NCBI GenBank assembly: GCA_023245975.1
Contig: JAHFJF010000036.1
Coordinates: 1 to 8,031, forward strand
Length of the DNA: 8,031 nt
From: an archaeon
GTDB lineage: Archaea; Nanobdellota; Nanobdellia; SCGC-AAA011-G17; GW2011-AR17
Direction of reading: 5' to 3'
Position 1 is the first letter of the stretch. The number at the start of each line of letters is the position of its first letter. The notes below the pieces were generated by a model that did no database searches, was not told the origin of the DNA, and saw nothing but the letters and a program-made list of their open reading frames with translations. Shown here piece after piece: positions 1 to 6,137 of this stretch. The translations under genes were made by a program, and so were the position numbers.

Positions 1-229
1 TTGATAAAGCCATATTAACTGCTTTCTTTGTCTCTTCCTGAAGCACTGAGCTAAGCCTCTTTTGCTGGCGCCTTGATTCGCTTAGAAGTCTCTGCGCAAG
101 CCTCTCCACATTACTTTTATTTGCTTCTCCCTTCTTAAGAAGCTCCTTTGCGACTGCCTCTGCCTTTTCTTTTGTTGCTACACCGAGGCCTAAACCGATC
201 AAAATTGCTTTCTTTGCAACATTTTTCAT
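1..229 (-). CDS. Phasin-like helical protein, N-terminal part (cut by window edge)
   Basis: Seventy-six residues are readable from the ATG at 229; the rest lies off the left edge. The protein begins with a short hydrophobic, glycine-containing segment (IGLGLGVAT, residues 11-19) and continues as a highly charged Lys/Glu/Arg/Gln-rich helix with no proline. A helical opening followed by a TKEKAE-type turn and a 'KELLKKGE' stretch is typical of the phasin / polyhydroxyalkanoate-synthesis-regulator-like family (COG3937 type), whose members bind granule or membrane surfaces through amphipathic helices; the true role in archaea is not established. It starts 4 bases after the UbiB-family stop, with an AGGAG Shine-Dalgarno at 239-243 embedded in the last UbiB codons, so it is very probably translated from the same mRNA. 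No polyhydroxyalkanoate synthase is visible in the window, so granule binding is not implied. Family call from sequence character only; the coding call is firm. Confidence 0.72.
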   Translation of the reverse strand, partial: MKNVAKKAILIGLGLGVATKEKAEAVAKELLKKGEANKSNVERLAQRLLSESRRQQKRLSSVLQEETKKAVNMALS

Positions 230-233
230 CTTA

Positions 234-1904
234 TCACGCTCCTTTCCCCTCACGGAAAATTGATACAATTAGGGAAAACATCAGCACTAATGAAAATGAC
301 AATGGCACATAGGCCAATAACGGGATTCCATAAAACAATGGAGGAATGCCTGTCTGGATTAATATCGCAGAAGCAACTATCAAAGCCCCAAGAATCATGC
401 CGAAAGTAAGCCTATTGCTGCTACGATCCATCTCCAAAGTCAATGTCCTTAATTCCTTGACATCAACTTCTGTCTTTGTCCCAGTCTTAATTGCCCTTAC
501 CAATGACTTAAAGTCAGAAGGCAATGAAACCAGCATATCCCTGAAATCAGCAGCTGTTTTCTTCACAGAATGCAAAATATGATTGGGGCTTGCCCTCTCC
601 TTAGCTAACCTGTCAGCCCAAGGCTTCATGAACCTAACAAGATTTAGATTAGGATAATATTGGTAAGTAAATCCCTGCAATGTGATTAATGTCTTTGCCA
701 ATAAAGTAAAATGCAATGGGAATTTAAGGTTGTATTTCCTTGCCATTGCAAAAACTGAAAGAAAAAATCCGCCCATGTCTATATTCTTTAGATTAGAATT
801 ATAATAAACCCCGAAAGAGTCTATTATGTCTGACTTAAATGCTTTCAAATCTATATCCTCAGAAGCTGAGCCGGACTCAACTATTGATTTTACAAGGAGA
901 TCCATGTCTGGCTTTATCAATCCCCTAAGGACATCTTCCATGAGCTCAACAGATTCTTCGCTCATCCTGCCGACAATCCCAAAATCCAAGAATGCTATCC
1001 TGTTATTGCCTAAAAGGAAAATATTTCCGGGATGTGGGTCTGCATGGAATACTTTATGTATGAAGATCTGCTCCATTATAGCATTAAGGACATTCCCAAC
1101 TACTTTCCTTTTTGTACTCTTGTAGTTCTCGAAATGGTCAACATCCTTCAGCCTCTTGCCCGTAATGAATTCCATCACCAATACTTTTTTTGTAGTATAA
1201 TCCCAGTATACCATTGGTATCTTTACGTATGCAGAATGCCTGAAATTAGTGTGAAAATCATCTATGTTTTTTGCCTCTATAGTATAATCAAGCTCCTTAT
1301 AGGTATATTTCTCAAACTCCTCAATCAACATCGGGAAATTGAACATCTTCAATTCTTCATACCGATTATCAACCTGCCTTGAAAGATATCTTAGGATATC
1401 TATATCAGTCTGGAATAATTTCCCAATATCCGGGCGCTGTACCTTTACAGCAACAACTTGGCCAGACTTCAAAACGGCTTTATGCACCTGGCCCACTGAA
1501 GCAGATGCAACTGGGACCTTTTCGAAAGTCTTGAAAACATCTGATAATGGCTTGCCAAGCTCTTTCTCTACCACTGCCTTAACTGTCTCAAACGACAATG
1601 GCTTTACATCATCCTGCAATTTAGAAAATTCATCGCAATATTCACTTGGAAGCAAATCGTACCTTAAAGACAATGCCTGGCCAAATTTGACAAAGCTGCC
1701 TCCCAATTCGTCCATGACGCGCCTCAGCCTTATTGCCGGGGAAGTTATCGGCTTATCAAATTCAGAGGATTTTAGCTGCTTATGTATGCCTAAGTGCTGC
1801 TTTAAGTTTAATTTATCAACAACATAGCCCATCTCCTCTTTGAACAATAAATTAGTTACCTGCCTTATCCTCTTTATTCCCCTTAATGCTCTGATGAAAG
1901 ACAT
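234..1904 (-). CDS. ubiB: UbiB/AarF/ABC1-family atypical kinase
   Basis: This 556-residue protein has the full set of ABC1/UbiB marks. The N-terminal KxGQ motif is at residues 73-76 (KFGQ). The Ala-rich loop that replaces a P-loop is at 133-136 (ASAS), followed by SVGQVHKA. The ATP-site lysine is K154 in VAVKVQRP. The ExD motif is E204-D206. The catalytic HADPHPGN is at 287-294 (D289, N294) and the metal-binding DFG at 307-309. Two hydrophobic segments (about 499-518 and 522-550) end the protein, so it is probably anchored in the membrane with the kinase domain in the cytoplasm. Known members are ATPases/kinases that support ubiquinone or isoprenoid-lipid metabolism; the substrate in archaea is unknown. 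The start is preceded by a BoxA 27 bases upstream, which suggests leaderless translation. It is followed by a phasin-like gene. No key residue is missing. Confidence 0.95.
   Translation of the reverse strand: MSFIRALRGIKRIRQVTNLLFKEEMGYVVDKLNLKQHLGIHKQLKSSEFDKPITSPAIRLRRVMDELGGSFVKFGQALSLRYDLLPSEYCDEFSKLQDDVKPLSFETVKAVVEKELGKPLSDVFKTFEKVPVASASVGQVHKAVLKSGQVVAVKVQRPDIGKLFQTDIDILRYLSRQVDNRYEELKMFNFPMLIEEFEKYTYKELDYTIEAKNIDDFHTNFRHSAYVKIPMVYWDYTTKKVLVMEFITGKRLKDVDHFENYKSTKRKVVGNVLNAIMEQIFIHKVFHADPHPGNIFLLGNNRIAFLDFGIVGRMSEESVELMEDVLRGLIKPDMDLLVKSIVESGSASEDIDLKAFKSDIIDSFGVYYNSNLKNIDMGGFFLSVFAMARKYNLKFPLHFTLLAKTLITLQGFTYQYYPNLNLVRFMKPWADRLAKERASPNHILHSVKKTAADFRDMLVSLPSDFKSLVRAIKTGTKTEVDVKELRTLTLEMDRSSNRLTFGMILGALIVASAILIQTGIPPLFYGIPLLAYVPLSFSLVLMFSLIVSIFREGKGA
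239..243 (-). promoter_or_regulatory. Shine-Dalgarno of the phasin-like gene
   Basis: AGGAG on the minus strand, 9 bases before the ATG at 229, lying inside the final codons of the upstream UbiB-family gene. It fixes the phasin-like start and indicates translation from a shared transcript. First genes of transcripts in this window mostly lack such a site. Confidence 0.75.
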
Positions 1905-1926
1905 ACAATAAATTATTAGGTTTTAA

Positions 1927-1934
1927 CTATTTAA
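1927..1934 (-). promoter_or_regulatory. BoxA (TATA) promoter of the UbiB-phasin operon
   Basis: TTAAATAG on the minus strand is centred about 27 bases upstream of the UbiB ATG at 1904. With the usual archaeal BoxA-to-start distance of about 25 bases, transcription would begin at or next to the start codon, giving a leaderless mRNA. Position and sequence are seen; activity is inferred. Confidence 0.6.
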
Positions 1935-2036
1935 GGATTACTGAATGGTAGAAATTACTATTAATGGTTAAAAGCTGCCGCCTTCAGAATTCAAAGAACC
2001 TGCTTATTGAGATTTAACTTGAAAACCTAAACAATC

Positions 2037-2045
2037 TTTATATAT
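2037..2045 (+). promoter_or_regulatory. BoxA (TATA) promoter of rad50
   Basis: TTTATATAT is centred about 35 bases before the rad50 ATG at 2076. This predicts a transcription start near 2066-2068 and a leader of only about 8-10 bases. The 171-base gap between the divergent ubiB and rad50 genes shows nothing else recognisable between the two BoxA elements. Confidence 0.6.
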
Positions 2046-2075
2046 CTGTAGCAAATGCCAATGCTTGTTTAAAAA

Positions 2076-4133
2076 ATGAGGCTGAAACATCTAAAATTAG
2101 AGAACATAAGGAGCTATCTAAGCCAGCAGATAACATTCCCTGAAAATGGCAGCTTATTATTATCTGGAAATATCGGCTCTGGAAAATCAACAATACTGCT
2201 TGCTATAGAATTTGCATTTTTTGGAATCAGAAAAGGTGAATTGTCCGGGAATGCCTTGCTTAGAAATGGGAAGGATTCGGGAAGAGTAGAACTCTCTTTT
2301 GAGATAAACGGGACTGATGTAGTAATTGTAAGAACACTTAAGAAAACATCAACTGGAATTGGCCAAGATACCGGTATTATAAAAATAAACGGAACTGAAA
2401 CAGAATTAAGCGCAATTGAGCTGAAGCAACGAATTCTCGAGCTGCTGAATTACCCAAAGGATTTGCTTACAAAAAGCAAGTCTATGGTATACAGGTATAC
2501 CGTCTATACCCCACAAGAAGAAATGAAAAATATACTATTATGCGATCCTGAAGACAGACTAGATACCTTGAGAAAAGTTTTTGGAATAGATAAGTATAAG
2601 AAAATTGCCGAGAATTCATCTATAGTTGTATCAAAAATAAAAGAGAAAAGAAAAGAATATATCGCACTCTCAAGCGGGCTACAAGAAAAACAGGCAATAA
2701 AATTAAAGAAAGAAATGGAGCTCAATGAACTGTCAAAGGAAGAGTCTGGCGTTGTACAAACATTAAACAAACTTTACCTTGACATACAAACTAAGAAAGA
2801 AAATCTTGAAGAAGCAGAGATAAGCCTCCAGTCAATAAGGCAATTAAAAGTTACATTGCAAGAGATAGAAAGAAACTCACTAATGCACACAAAACAGCTA
2901 TCAATCCTGGCTGATGAGAGCTCAAGGCTTGATTTGGAGATAACGAACCTGAAGTCAGAAAATCCAATCGCAACAAGAAGCTATTCTGATGAAATCTCAA
3001 AAGCAGAGTCAGATATGACTGAGCTTGAGAAGAATGCCAAAGAAAATGCAAAAAGGCTCATTGAAGCCAAGACAAAAAGGGAAAGCGCAGAGCACATCAT
3101 AAACAAGATGCATACATTGAGCAGCTGCCCTACCTGCCTTCAGCAAGTATCAGAAGAGCACAAAGTAAAAGTTGTCGATAAAGAAAAACTTGGAGTAACT
3201 GAATTCTCAAAGAATATATCTCTCATGGAAGAAACAGAAAAAGAGCTTTCAATAAAACATTCAATGATAAAGAATGAACTTGAAGAATTAAGAAGAAAAG
3301 AAAAATCATCAATATTAGCAAATGAAAAGCTGAAAAGGCTAAATGATTTATTGCACAGGAGAGAGCTGATATCAACCCAAGAAGATGCATTAAGGAAAGA
3401 AGTCTTAGACTATAATGCCAGAAAGAATGAATTGATAAGAAGCGTTGACAACTATAACATAATAGAACTTACATTCCACAAGAGGAAATCTGAGCTTGAA
3501 GTGCTCCAGATGCGCGAAAAAGAGCTGCTTATGGGGAAATCCACATTAGAAGCGAAAAAAGGAGCTTTTTTTGATATTATACAAGAATTAGACAGGGACA
3601 TATTGCAGAAGATGGAATTCTCAAAGAAGGCAGAAGAATTAAGCAAAATACAGCAATGGATTGATGAGAAATTTCTCGGGATAATGTCTACAATGGAGAG
3701 AAGCATAATGCTGAAGGTACATTCTGATTTTTCCGCACTCTTTGAAAAATGGTTCTCAATGCTAACAGATTCAGAGACAATATCAGCAAGGCTTGATGAA
3801 GAGTTTACTCCTAAAATAATCCAGAACGGCTATGACATAGAATATGAATTCCTCTCTGGCGGAGAGAAGACTGCTGCTGCATTGGCTTACAGGCTGGCAT
3901 TAAACCAGGTAATAAACAACATAATAAGCACAATATCAACAAGGGACATCATAATACTTGACGAGCCAACAGACGGATTCTCATCCGAACAACTTGACAA
4001 GATGCGCAACCTGCTTGATGAGTTGAACATTGGCCAGGTAATAATAGTCAGCCATGAGCCAAAAATAGAAAGCTTTGTTGATACTGTATTAAAACTGTCA
4101 AAAACAGAGCACATCAGCTCATTAGTTCTATAA
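2076..4133 (+). CDS. rad50: Rad50-like DNA repair ATPase with short coiled-coil arms
   Basis: This 685-residue protein is an ABC/SMC-type ATPase. It opens with MRLKHLKLENIRSY, typical of Rad50/SbcC. The Walker A is at 31-39 (GNIGSGKST) and the Q-loop glutamine is Q147 (YTPQEE). A charged, heptad-like coiled coil runs from about 180 to 345. The zinc-hook CxxC is at C351-C354 (CPTC). A returning coil runs to about 545. The signature is LSGGEK at 593-598, Walker B is IIILDEP at 625-631, and the switch histidine is H660 (VSHEP). Known Rad50 pairs with the Mre11 nuclease, tethers and opens DNA ends, and dimerises through zinc at the hook. Archaeal Rad50 proteins are usually around 850-900 residues, so the arms here are clearly shorter although every catalytic motif is intact. 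Neither mre11, herA nor nurA is next to it. SbcC-like is the alternative name for the same fold. Its stop overlaps that of the convergent small gene. Confidence 0.93.
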   Translation: MRLKHLKLENIRSYLSQQITFPENGSLLLSGNIGSGKSTILLAIEFAFFGIRKGELSGNALLRNGKDSGRVELSFEINGTDVVIVRTLKKTSTGIGQDTGIIKINGTETELSAIELKQRILELLNYPKDLLTKSKSMVYRYTVYTPQEEMKNILLCDPEDRLDTLRKVFGIDKYKKIAENSSIVVSKIKEKRKEYIALSSGLQEKQAIKLKKEMELNELSKEESGVVQTLNKLYLDIQTKKENLEEAEISLQSIRQLKVTLQEIERNSLMHTKQLSILADESSRLDLEITNLKSENPIATRSYSDEISKAESDMTELEKNAKENAKRLIEAKTKRESAEHIINKMHTLSSCPTCLQQVSEEHKVKVVDKEKLGVTEFSKNISLMEETEKELSIKHSMIKNELEELRRKEKSSILANEKLKRLNDLLHRRELISTQEDALRKEVLDYNARKNELIRSVDNYNIIELTFHKRKSELEVLQMREKELLMGKSTLEAKKGAFFDIIQELDRDILQKMEFSKKAEELSKIQQWIDEKFLGIMSTMERSIMLKVHSDFSALFEKWFSMLTDSETISARLDEEFTPKIIQNGYDIEYEFLSGGEKTAAALAYRLALNQVINNIISTISTRDIIILDEPTDGFSSEQLDKMRNLLDELNIGQVIIVSHEPKIESFVDTVLKLSKTEHISSLVL

Positions 4134-4499
4134 CCTTATCATTTTTAGGCTGCCCTCAACTTCGTGATATATATTCCTATTACGAATGTGGCCTATCAAA
4201 CATCTTGCCAGCAATTCCTGGCTTAATTTATCCTGTGGAAGTAATATTTTTGGGAGATTATAATCCAAAATACCCTTTCCTACTAGGCATTTCATTGTTC
4301 TCAACTTTGGTCTTCTATAAGGCTCTCTGTCACAACCAGTTATTATATGCTCATAGAACTTTGCAGTCTCGCCCTTTATAGAAACTTCATACCTTTGTAC
4401 ATTCCTTGGCTTCATTGGCGCATTATGGCTAAATAATGAGAAATCGCTTAAAATATGCTCAAGATTCGTTTTTTCATTGAATTTTATGCTGATTGCCAT
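4128..4499 (-). CDS. Small basic protein of unknown function
   Basis: I do not recognise this 123-residue protein. It starts MAISIKFNEK and is rich in basic residues (21 Lys/Arg against 13 Asp/Glu). It contains an Arg-rich stretch around residues 58-67 (REPYRRPKLR) and a second basic patch around 99-108, so nucleic-acid binding is possible but unproven. Two of its three cysteines (C56 and C71 against C100) do not form a CxxC, so a zinc finger is unlikely. No signal peptide or membrane segment is seen. An upstream in-frame ATG at 4649 would give 173 residues, but the added 50 codons read through a strong hairpin and the BoxA. I therefore prefer the ATG at 4499. Codon use (AUA, AGA/AGG, GAG/GAA) matches the neighbours, which supports it being real. 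Its TAG stop overlaps the end of rad50 by 6 bases, tail to tail. Confidence 0.6.
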   Translation of the reverse strand: MAISIKFNEKTNLEHILSDFSLFSHNAPMKPRNVQRYEVSIKGETAKFYEHIITGCDREPYRRPKLRTMKCLVGKGILDYNLPKILLPQDKLSQELLARCLIGHIRNRNIYHEVEGSLKMIRL

Positions 4500-4580
4500 T
4501 GTAAAATAGTACCCTCTACAGGTTAATAACCCTGGCAAGGAAACCGCGAGGCTTCCTTGCTGGGGAAAAAGAGGTGATAA
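4500..4580 (-). promoter_or_regulatory. Structured 5' leader of the small basic protein gene
   Basis: From the predicted transcription start near 4580 to the ATG at 4499 there are about 80 transcribed bases, most of which can fold. An 11-pair core stem (4535-4545 with 4550-4560) is closed by a 4-base loop and flanked by CCC/GGG pairs (4530-4532 with 4563-4565) and an outer CCUCU/AGAGG stem (4570-4574 with 4513-4517). On the minus strand the AGAGG of the outer stem is the only Shine-Dalgarno-like run before the gene, 13 bases from the ATG, so pairing would hide it. Regulation by this leader is inference; the pairing is seen directly. It matches no riboswitch class that I recognise. Confidence 0.45.
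4530..4565. repeat. Long inverted repeat (hairpin)
   Basis: GCAAGGAAACC at 4535-4545 and GGCTTCCTTGC at 4550-4560 are inverted copies with one departure, separated by GCGA. Read as plus-strand RNA the stem extends to 16 positions with two G-U pairs, one A-C mismatch and a GNRA-type (GCGA) loop. Read as minus-strand RNA the core has 11 unbroken pairs including one G-U, but two mismatches follow. The only good promoter facing it is on the minus strand. It is too short to be a known transposon and lacks the trailing T-run of a terminator. Confidence 0.8.
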
Positions 4581-4601
4581 CCCCCTGAAAACCACAGCTT
4601 C

Positions 4602-4609
4602 TTTATAAA
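4602..4609 (-). promoter_or_regulatory. BoxA (TATA) promoter of the small basic protein gene
   Basis: TTTATAAA, preceded on the minus strand by a purine-rich GAAAAG that resembles a BRE. The predicted start is near 4580, giving a leader of about 80 bases to the ATG at 4499. The core is a palindrome and could in principle also fire rightward, but the methyltransferase on that side has a better-placed BoxA of its own. Confidence 0.5.
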
Positions 4610-4663
4610 CTTTTCGAATTTGTAGCAATTTTAAAGTGGCAACAATCATAACAAGAATAAGGC

Positions 4664-4672
4664 TTTTAAATA
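4664..4672 (+). promoter_or_regulatory. BoxA (TATA) promoter of the first methyltransferase
   Basis: TTTTAAATA is centred about 25 bases upstream of the ATG at 4693, so the mRNA is predicted to be leaderless. No Shine-Dalgarno run is present before this start, which agrees. Confidence 0.6.
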
Positions 4673-4692
4673 ACTACCTAGTCGCTTAAAGC

Positions 4693-5511
4693 ATGGAAAC
4701 CCATGAAATTGAAACTGAACGGTTCTTCGAGAGAGGAATAGAGAACTATGGAGCCTTTCATGGCAACTATCTTAATTTCGGCCTATGGGAAAAAGGCATT
4801 ACAGAATATGTAAAGGCGGCTGAAAACCTGATATCTAGAGTGGCAAAAAAGATTAACCTCAATGAAAACTCAGTTCTTTTAGACGTCGGCTGTGGGATGG
4901 GCGCCCAAAACAGATTTTTTCTAGAAAACTACGGGTGCAAGCTGATAAAAGCATTAGATCTCACAAGAAAGCATATAGAATTGGCAAAAAGCATGAACAA
5001 GCATGAAAACCTTGAATATGTTGTAGGCAATGCATGCCAACTGCCATATGAAGAGAACACATTTACACATATAACTGGCATAGAAGCCCCAGCTAACTTC
5101 AATACAAGGGAAAAATTCTTTGTAGAAGCCAATAGGGTTCTTAAAAAAGATGGTATGATTGGCCTGAGCGATTTCATATTGGCAAGAGAGCCAAAAAACA
5201 GGCTTGAATTGAAAATGCTGAAATTTGGAGCAAGGTTATGGCACATATCATTTGAGAATGTTGATAATATAGATTCCTATAAAGAAAAAATGGAAGTTAA
5301 TGGATTCACTGATGTCAACATAGACGTTGTAAGTAATGATGTTTACCCTGGCTATTACCAAGAACAAATGAGGCCAGAAACTAGAAAACAATTATACAAG
5401 ATAAGGGGGCAGGTTGTTGGAAGAGCAAGCCATTTGATAGATTTCTTTACAGACAGATTATACCAAATTGGATTAATAGGTTATGTCCTAGTAAGCGCAA
5501 GGAAAGAGTAA
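4693..5511 (+). CDS. Class I SAM-dependent methyltransferase, UbiE/RebM-like
   Basis: A 272-residue Rossmann-fold methyltransferase. The SAM-binding motif I is LLDVGCGMG at 62-70. The acidic residue that usually binds the SAM ribose is D89 in KALDLT. Motif II region is GNACQLPYEENTF at 112-124, and the later strand is GMIGLSDF at 154-161. The N-terminal block GNYLNFGLWEKG (24-35) resembles the 'NLHFGYW' entry region of small-molecule C- and O-methyltransferases such as UbiE, tocopherol, sterol and RebM-type enzymes. It therefore probably methylates a small or lipid-like molecule rather than nucleic acid, but the substrate cannot be read from sequence. The C-terminal region (about 215-262) contains a mixed aromatic helix that may cap the substrate pocket. 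It has its own BoxA and no partner gene in the same transcript is evident. Confidence 0.85.
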   Translation: METHEIETERFFERGIENYGAFHGNYLNFGLWEKGITEYVKAAENLISRVAKKINLNENSVLLDVGCGMGAQNRFFLENYGCKLIKALDLTRKHIELAKSMNKHENLEYVVGNACQLPYEENTFTHITGIEAPANFNTREKFFVEANRVLKKDGMIGLSDFILAREPKNRLELKMLKFGARLWHISFENVDNIDSYKEKMEVNGFTDVNIDVVSNDVYPGYYQEQMRPETRKQLYKIRGQVVGRASHLIDFFTDRLYQIGLIGYVLVSARKE

Positions 5512-5542
5512 ACTTATCATCTGCCTTCTTTCTGGCGAAGAC

Positions 5543-5551
5543 TATATAAAT
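5543..5551 (+). promoter_or_regulatory. BoxA (TATA) promoter of sua5-pheA
   Basis: TATATAAAT is centred 26 bases before the ATG at 5573, predicting a leaderless transcript for sua5. This fixes the 5573 start. No equally good BoxA is seen before pheA, which supports cotranscription of the two genes. Confidence 0.65.
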
Positions 5552-5572
5552 AAATGATATATCGTTGCAAAC

Positions 5573-6130
5573 ATGGTAGAAATAATCAAATTTGAGGATG
5601 TAAAACCTGCGAACATCATAAAAAGAATACATTTCGGAGAAGTGTTCATATATCCTACAGATACAATCTATGGAATTGGTTGTGATGCTACAAATGAAGG
5701 GGCGGCAAAGAGCATACGAGTAATAAAACAAAGGTTTGACAAGCCATTCTCCGTAATAGCCCCAAGCAAGCAATGGATTTCAAAAAACTTCATTGTATCA
5801 AAATCATTTGTTGATAAATTACCTGGCCCATTTACATACATACTAAAAACAAAAAAGAAAAACCTTGTAGCGCCAAATGTAGCACATGGAGAAACTATTG
5901 GCGTAAGGATACCAAACCATGAATTTATCACTACAATCCAGAAATCAAAAAAGCCATTCGTTACAACCTCGGTAAACACTGCAGGGGAAATACCGTGTAA
6001 TGACCCTAAAAAAATTCCAAGGGAGATACTAGATTCTGTCGATGTATTAATTGATGCTGGAAAGCTGGATAACAAGCCATCCATAATACTAGACTTTACC
6101 GAAGAATTGCCAAAGATAGTAAGGCTATGA
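5573..6130 (+). CDS. sua5: Threonylcarbamoyl-AMP synthase, YrdC-domain only (Sua5/TsaC)
   Basis: A 185-residue YrdC-domain protein that makes L-threonylcarbamoyl-AMP from threonine, bicarbonate and ATP. This intermediate is passed to the Kae1/TsaD complex to form t6A at position 37 of ANN-decoding tRNAs. Diagnostic parts are YPTDTIYGIGCDA at 27-39, the KxR..K motif K52-R54-K57 before PF, LPGPFTYIL at 83-91, GVRIPNH at 110-116, and the TSVNTAGE motif at 132-139 with S133 and N135. The C-terminal Sua5 domain found in long archaeal/yeast versions is absent, so it is the short TsaC type. The protein stops right after KIVRL, a few residues before the usual 'RxGA' end of the family, a minor truncation outside the catalytic site. 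It lies 7 bases upstream of pheA. HypF- or YciO-type paralogues are less likely because the full KxR..K and SxN pattern is present. Confidence 0.9.
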   Translation: MVEIIKFEDVKPANIIKRIHFGEVFIYPTDTIYGIGCDATNEGAAKSIRVIKQRFDKPFSVIAPSKQWISKNFIVSKSFVDKLPGPFTYILKTKKKNLVAPNVAHGETIGVRIPNHEFITTIQKSKKPFVTTSVNTAGEIPCNDPKKIPREILDSVDVLIDAGKLDNKPSIILDFTEELPKIVRL

Positions 6131-6137
6131 AAACCAT

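Noticed and set aside
1339..1827. Plus-strand 162-codon reading frame opposite the UbiB gene
   Set aside because: It is a shadow of the minus-strand kinase, which has a complete set of family motifs; there is no promoter or ribosome-binding site of its own.
4530..4565. Intrinsic terminator
   Set aside because: The stem is strong but no U-run follows on either strand, and archaeal termination relies mainly on T-runs; a leader element fits better.
4497..4595. H/ACA or C/D guide RNA
   Set aside because: There are CTGA and ACA triplets and a near C-box, but the boxes are not placed correctly around the stem and no kink-turn is evident.
4500..4649. N-terminal 50-codon extension of the small minus-strand gene (ATG at 4649)
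   Set aside because: It reads through the BoxA and the strong hairpin, its residues look unlike coding sequence, and the predicted transcript would start downstream of that ATG.
5512..5540. Terminator hairpin after the first methyltransferase (CTTC...GAAG)
   Set aside because: The stem is only four pairs and has no T-run of useful length.
5447..5773. Minus-strand 108-codon reading frame across the sua5 promoter
   Set aside because: It is antisense to two well-supported genes and their promoter, rich in Tyr, Cys and Phe, and has no recognisable domain.
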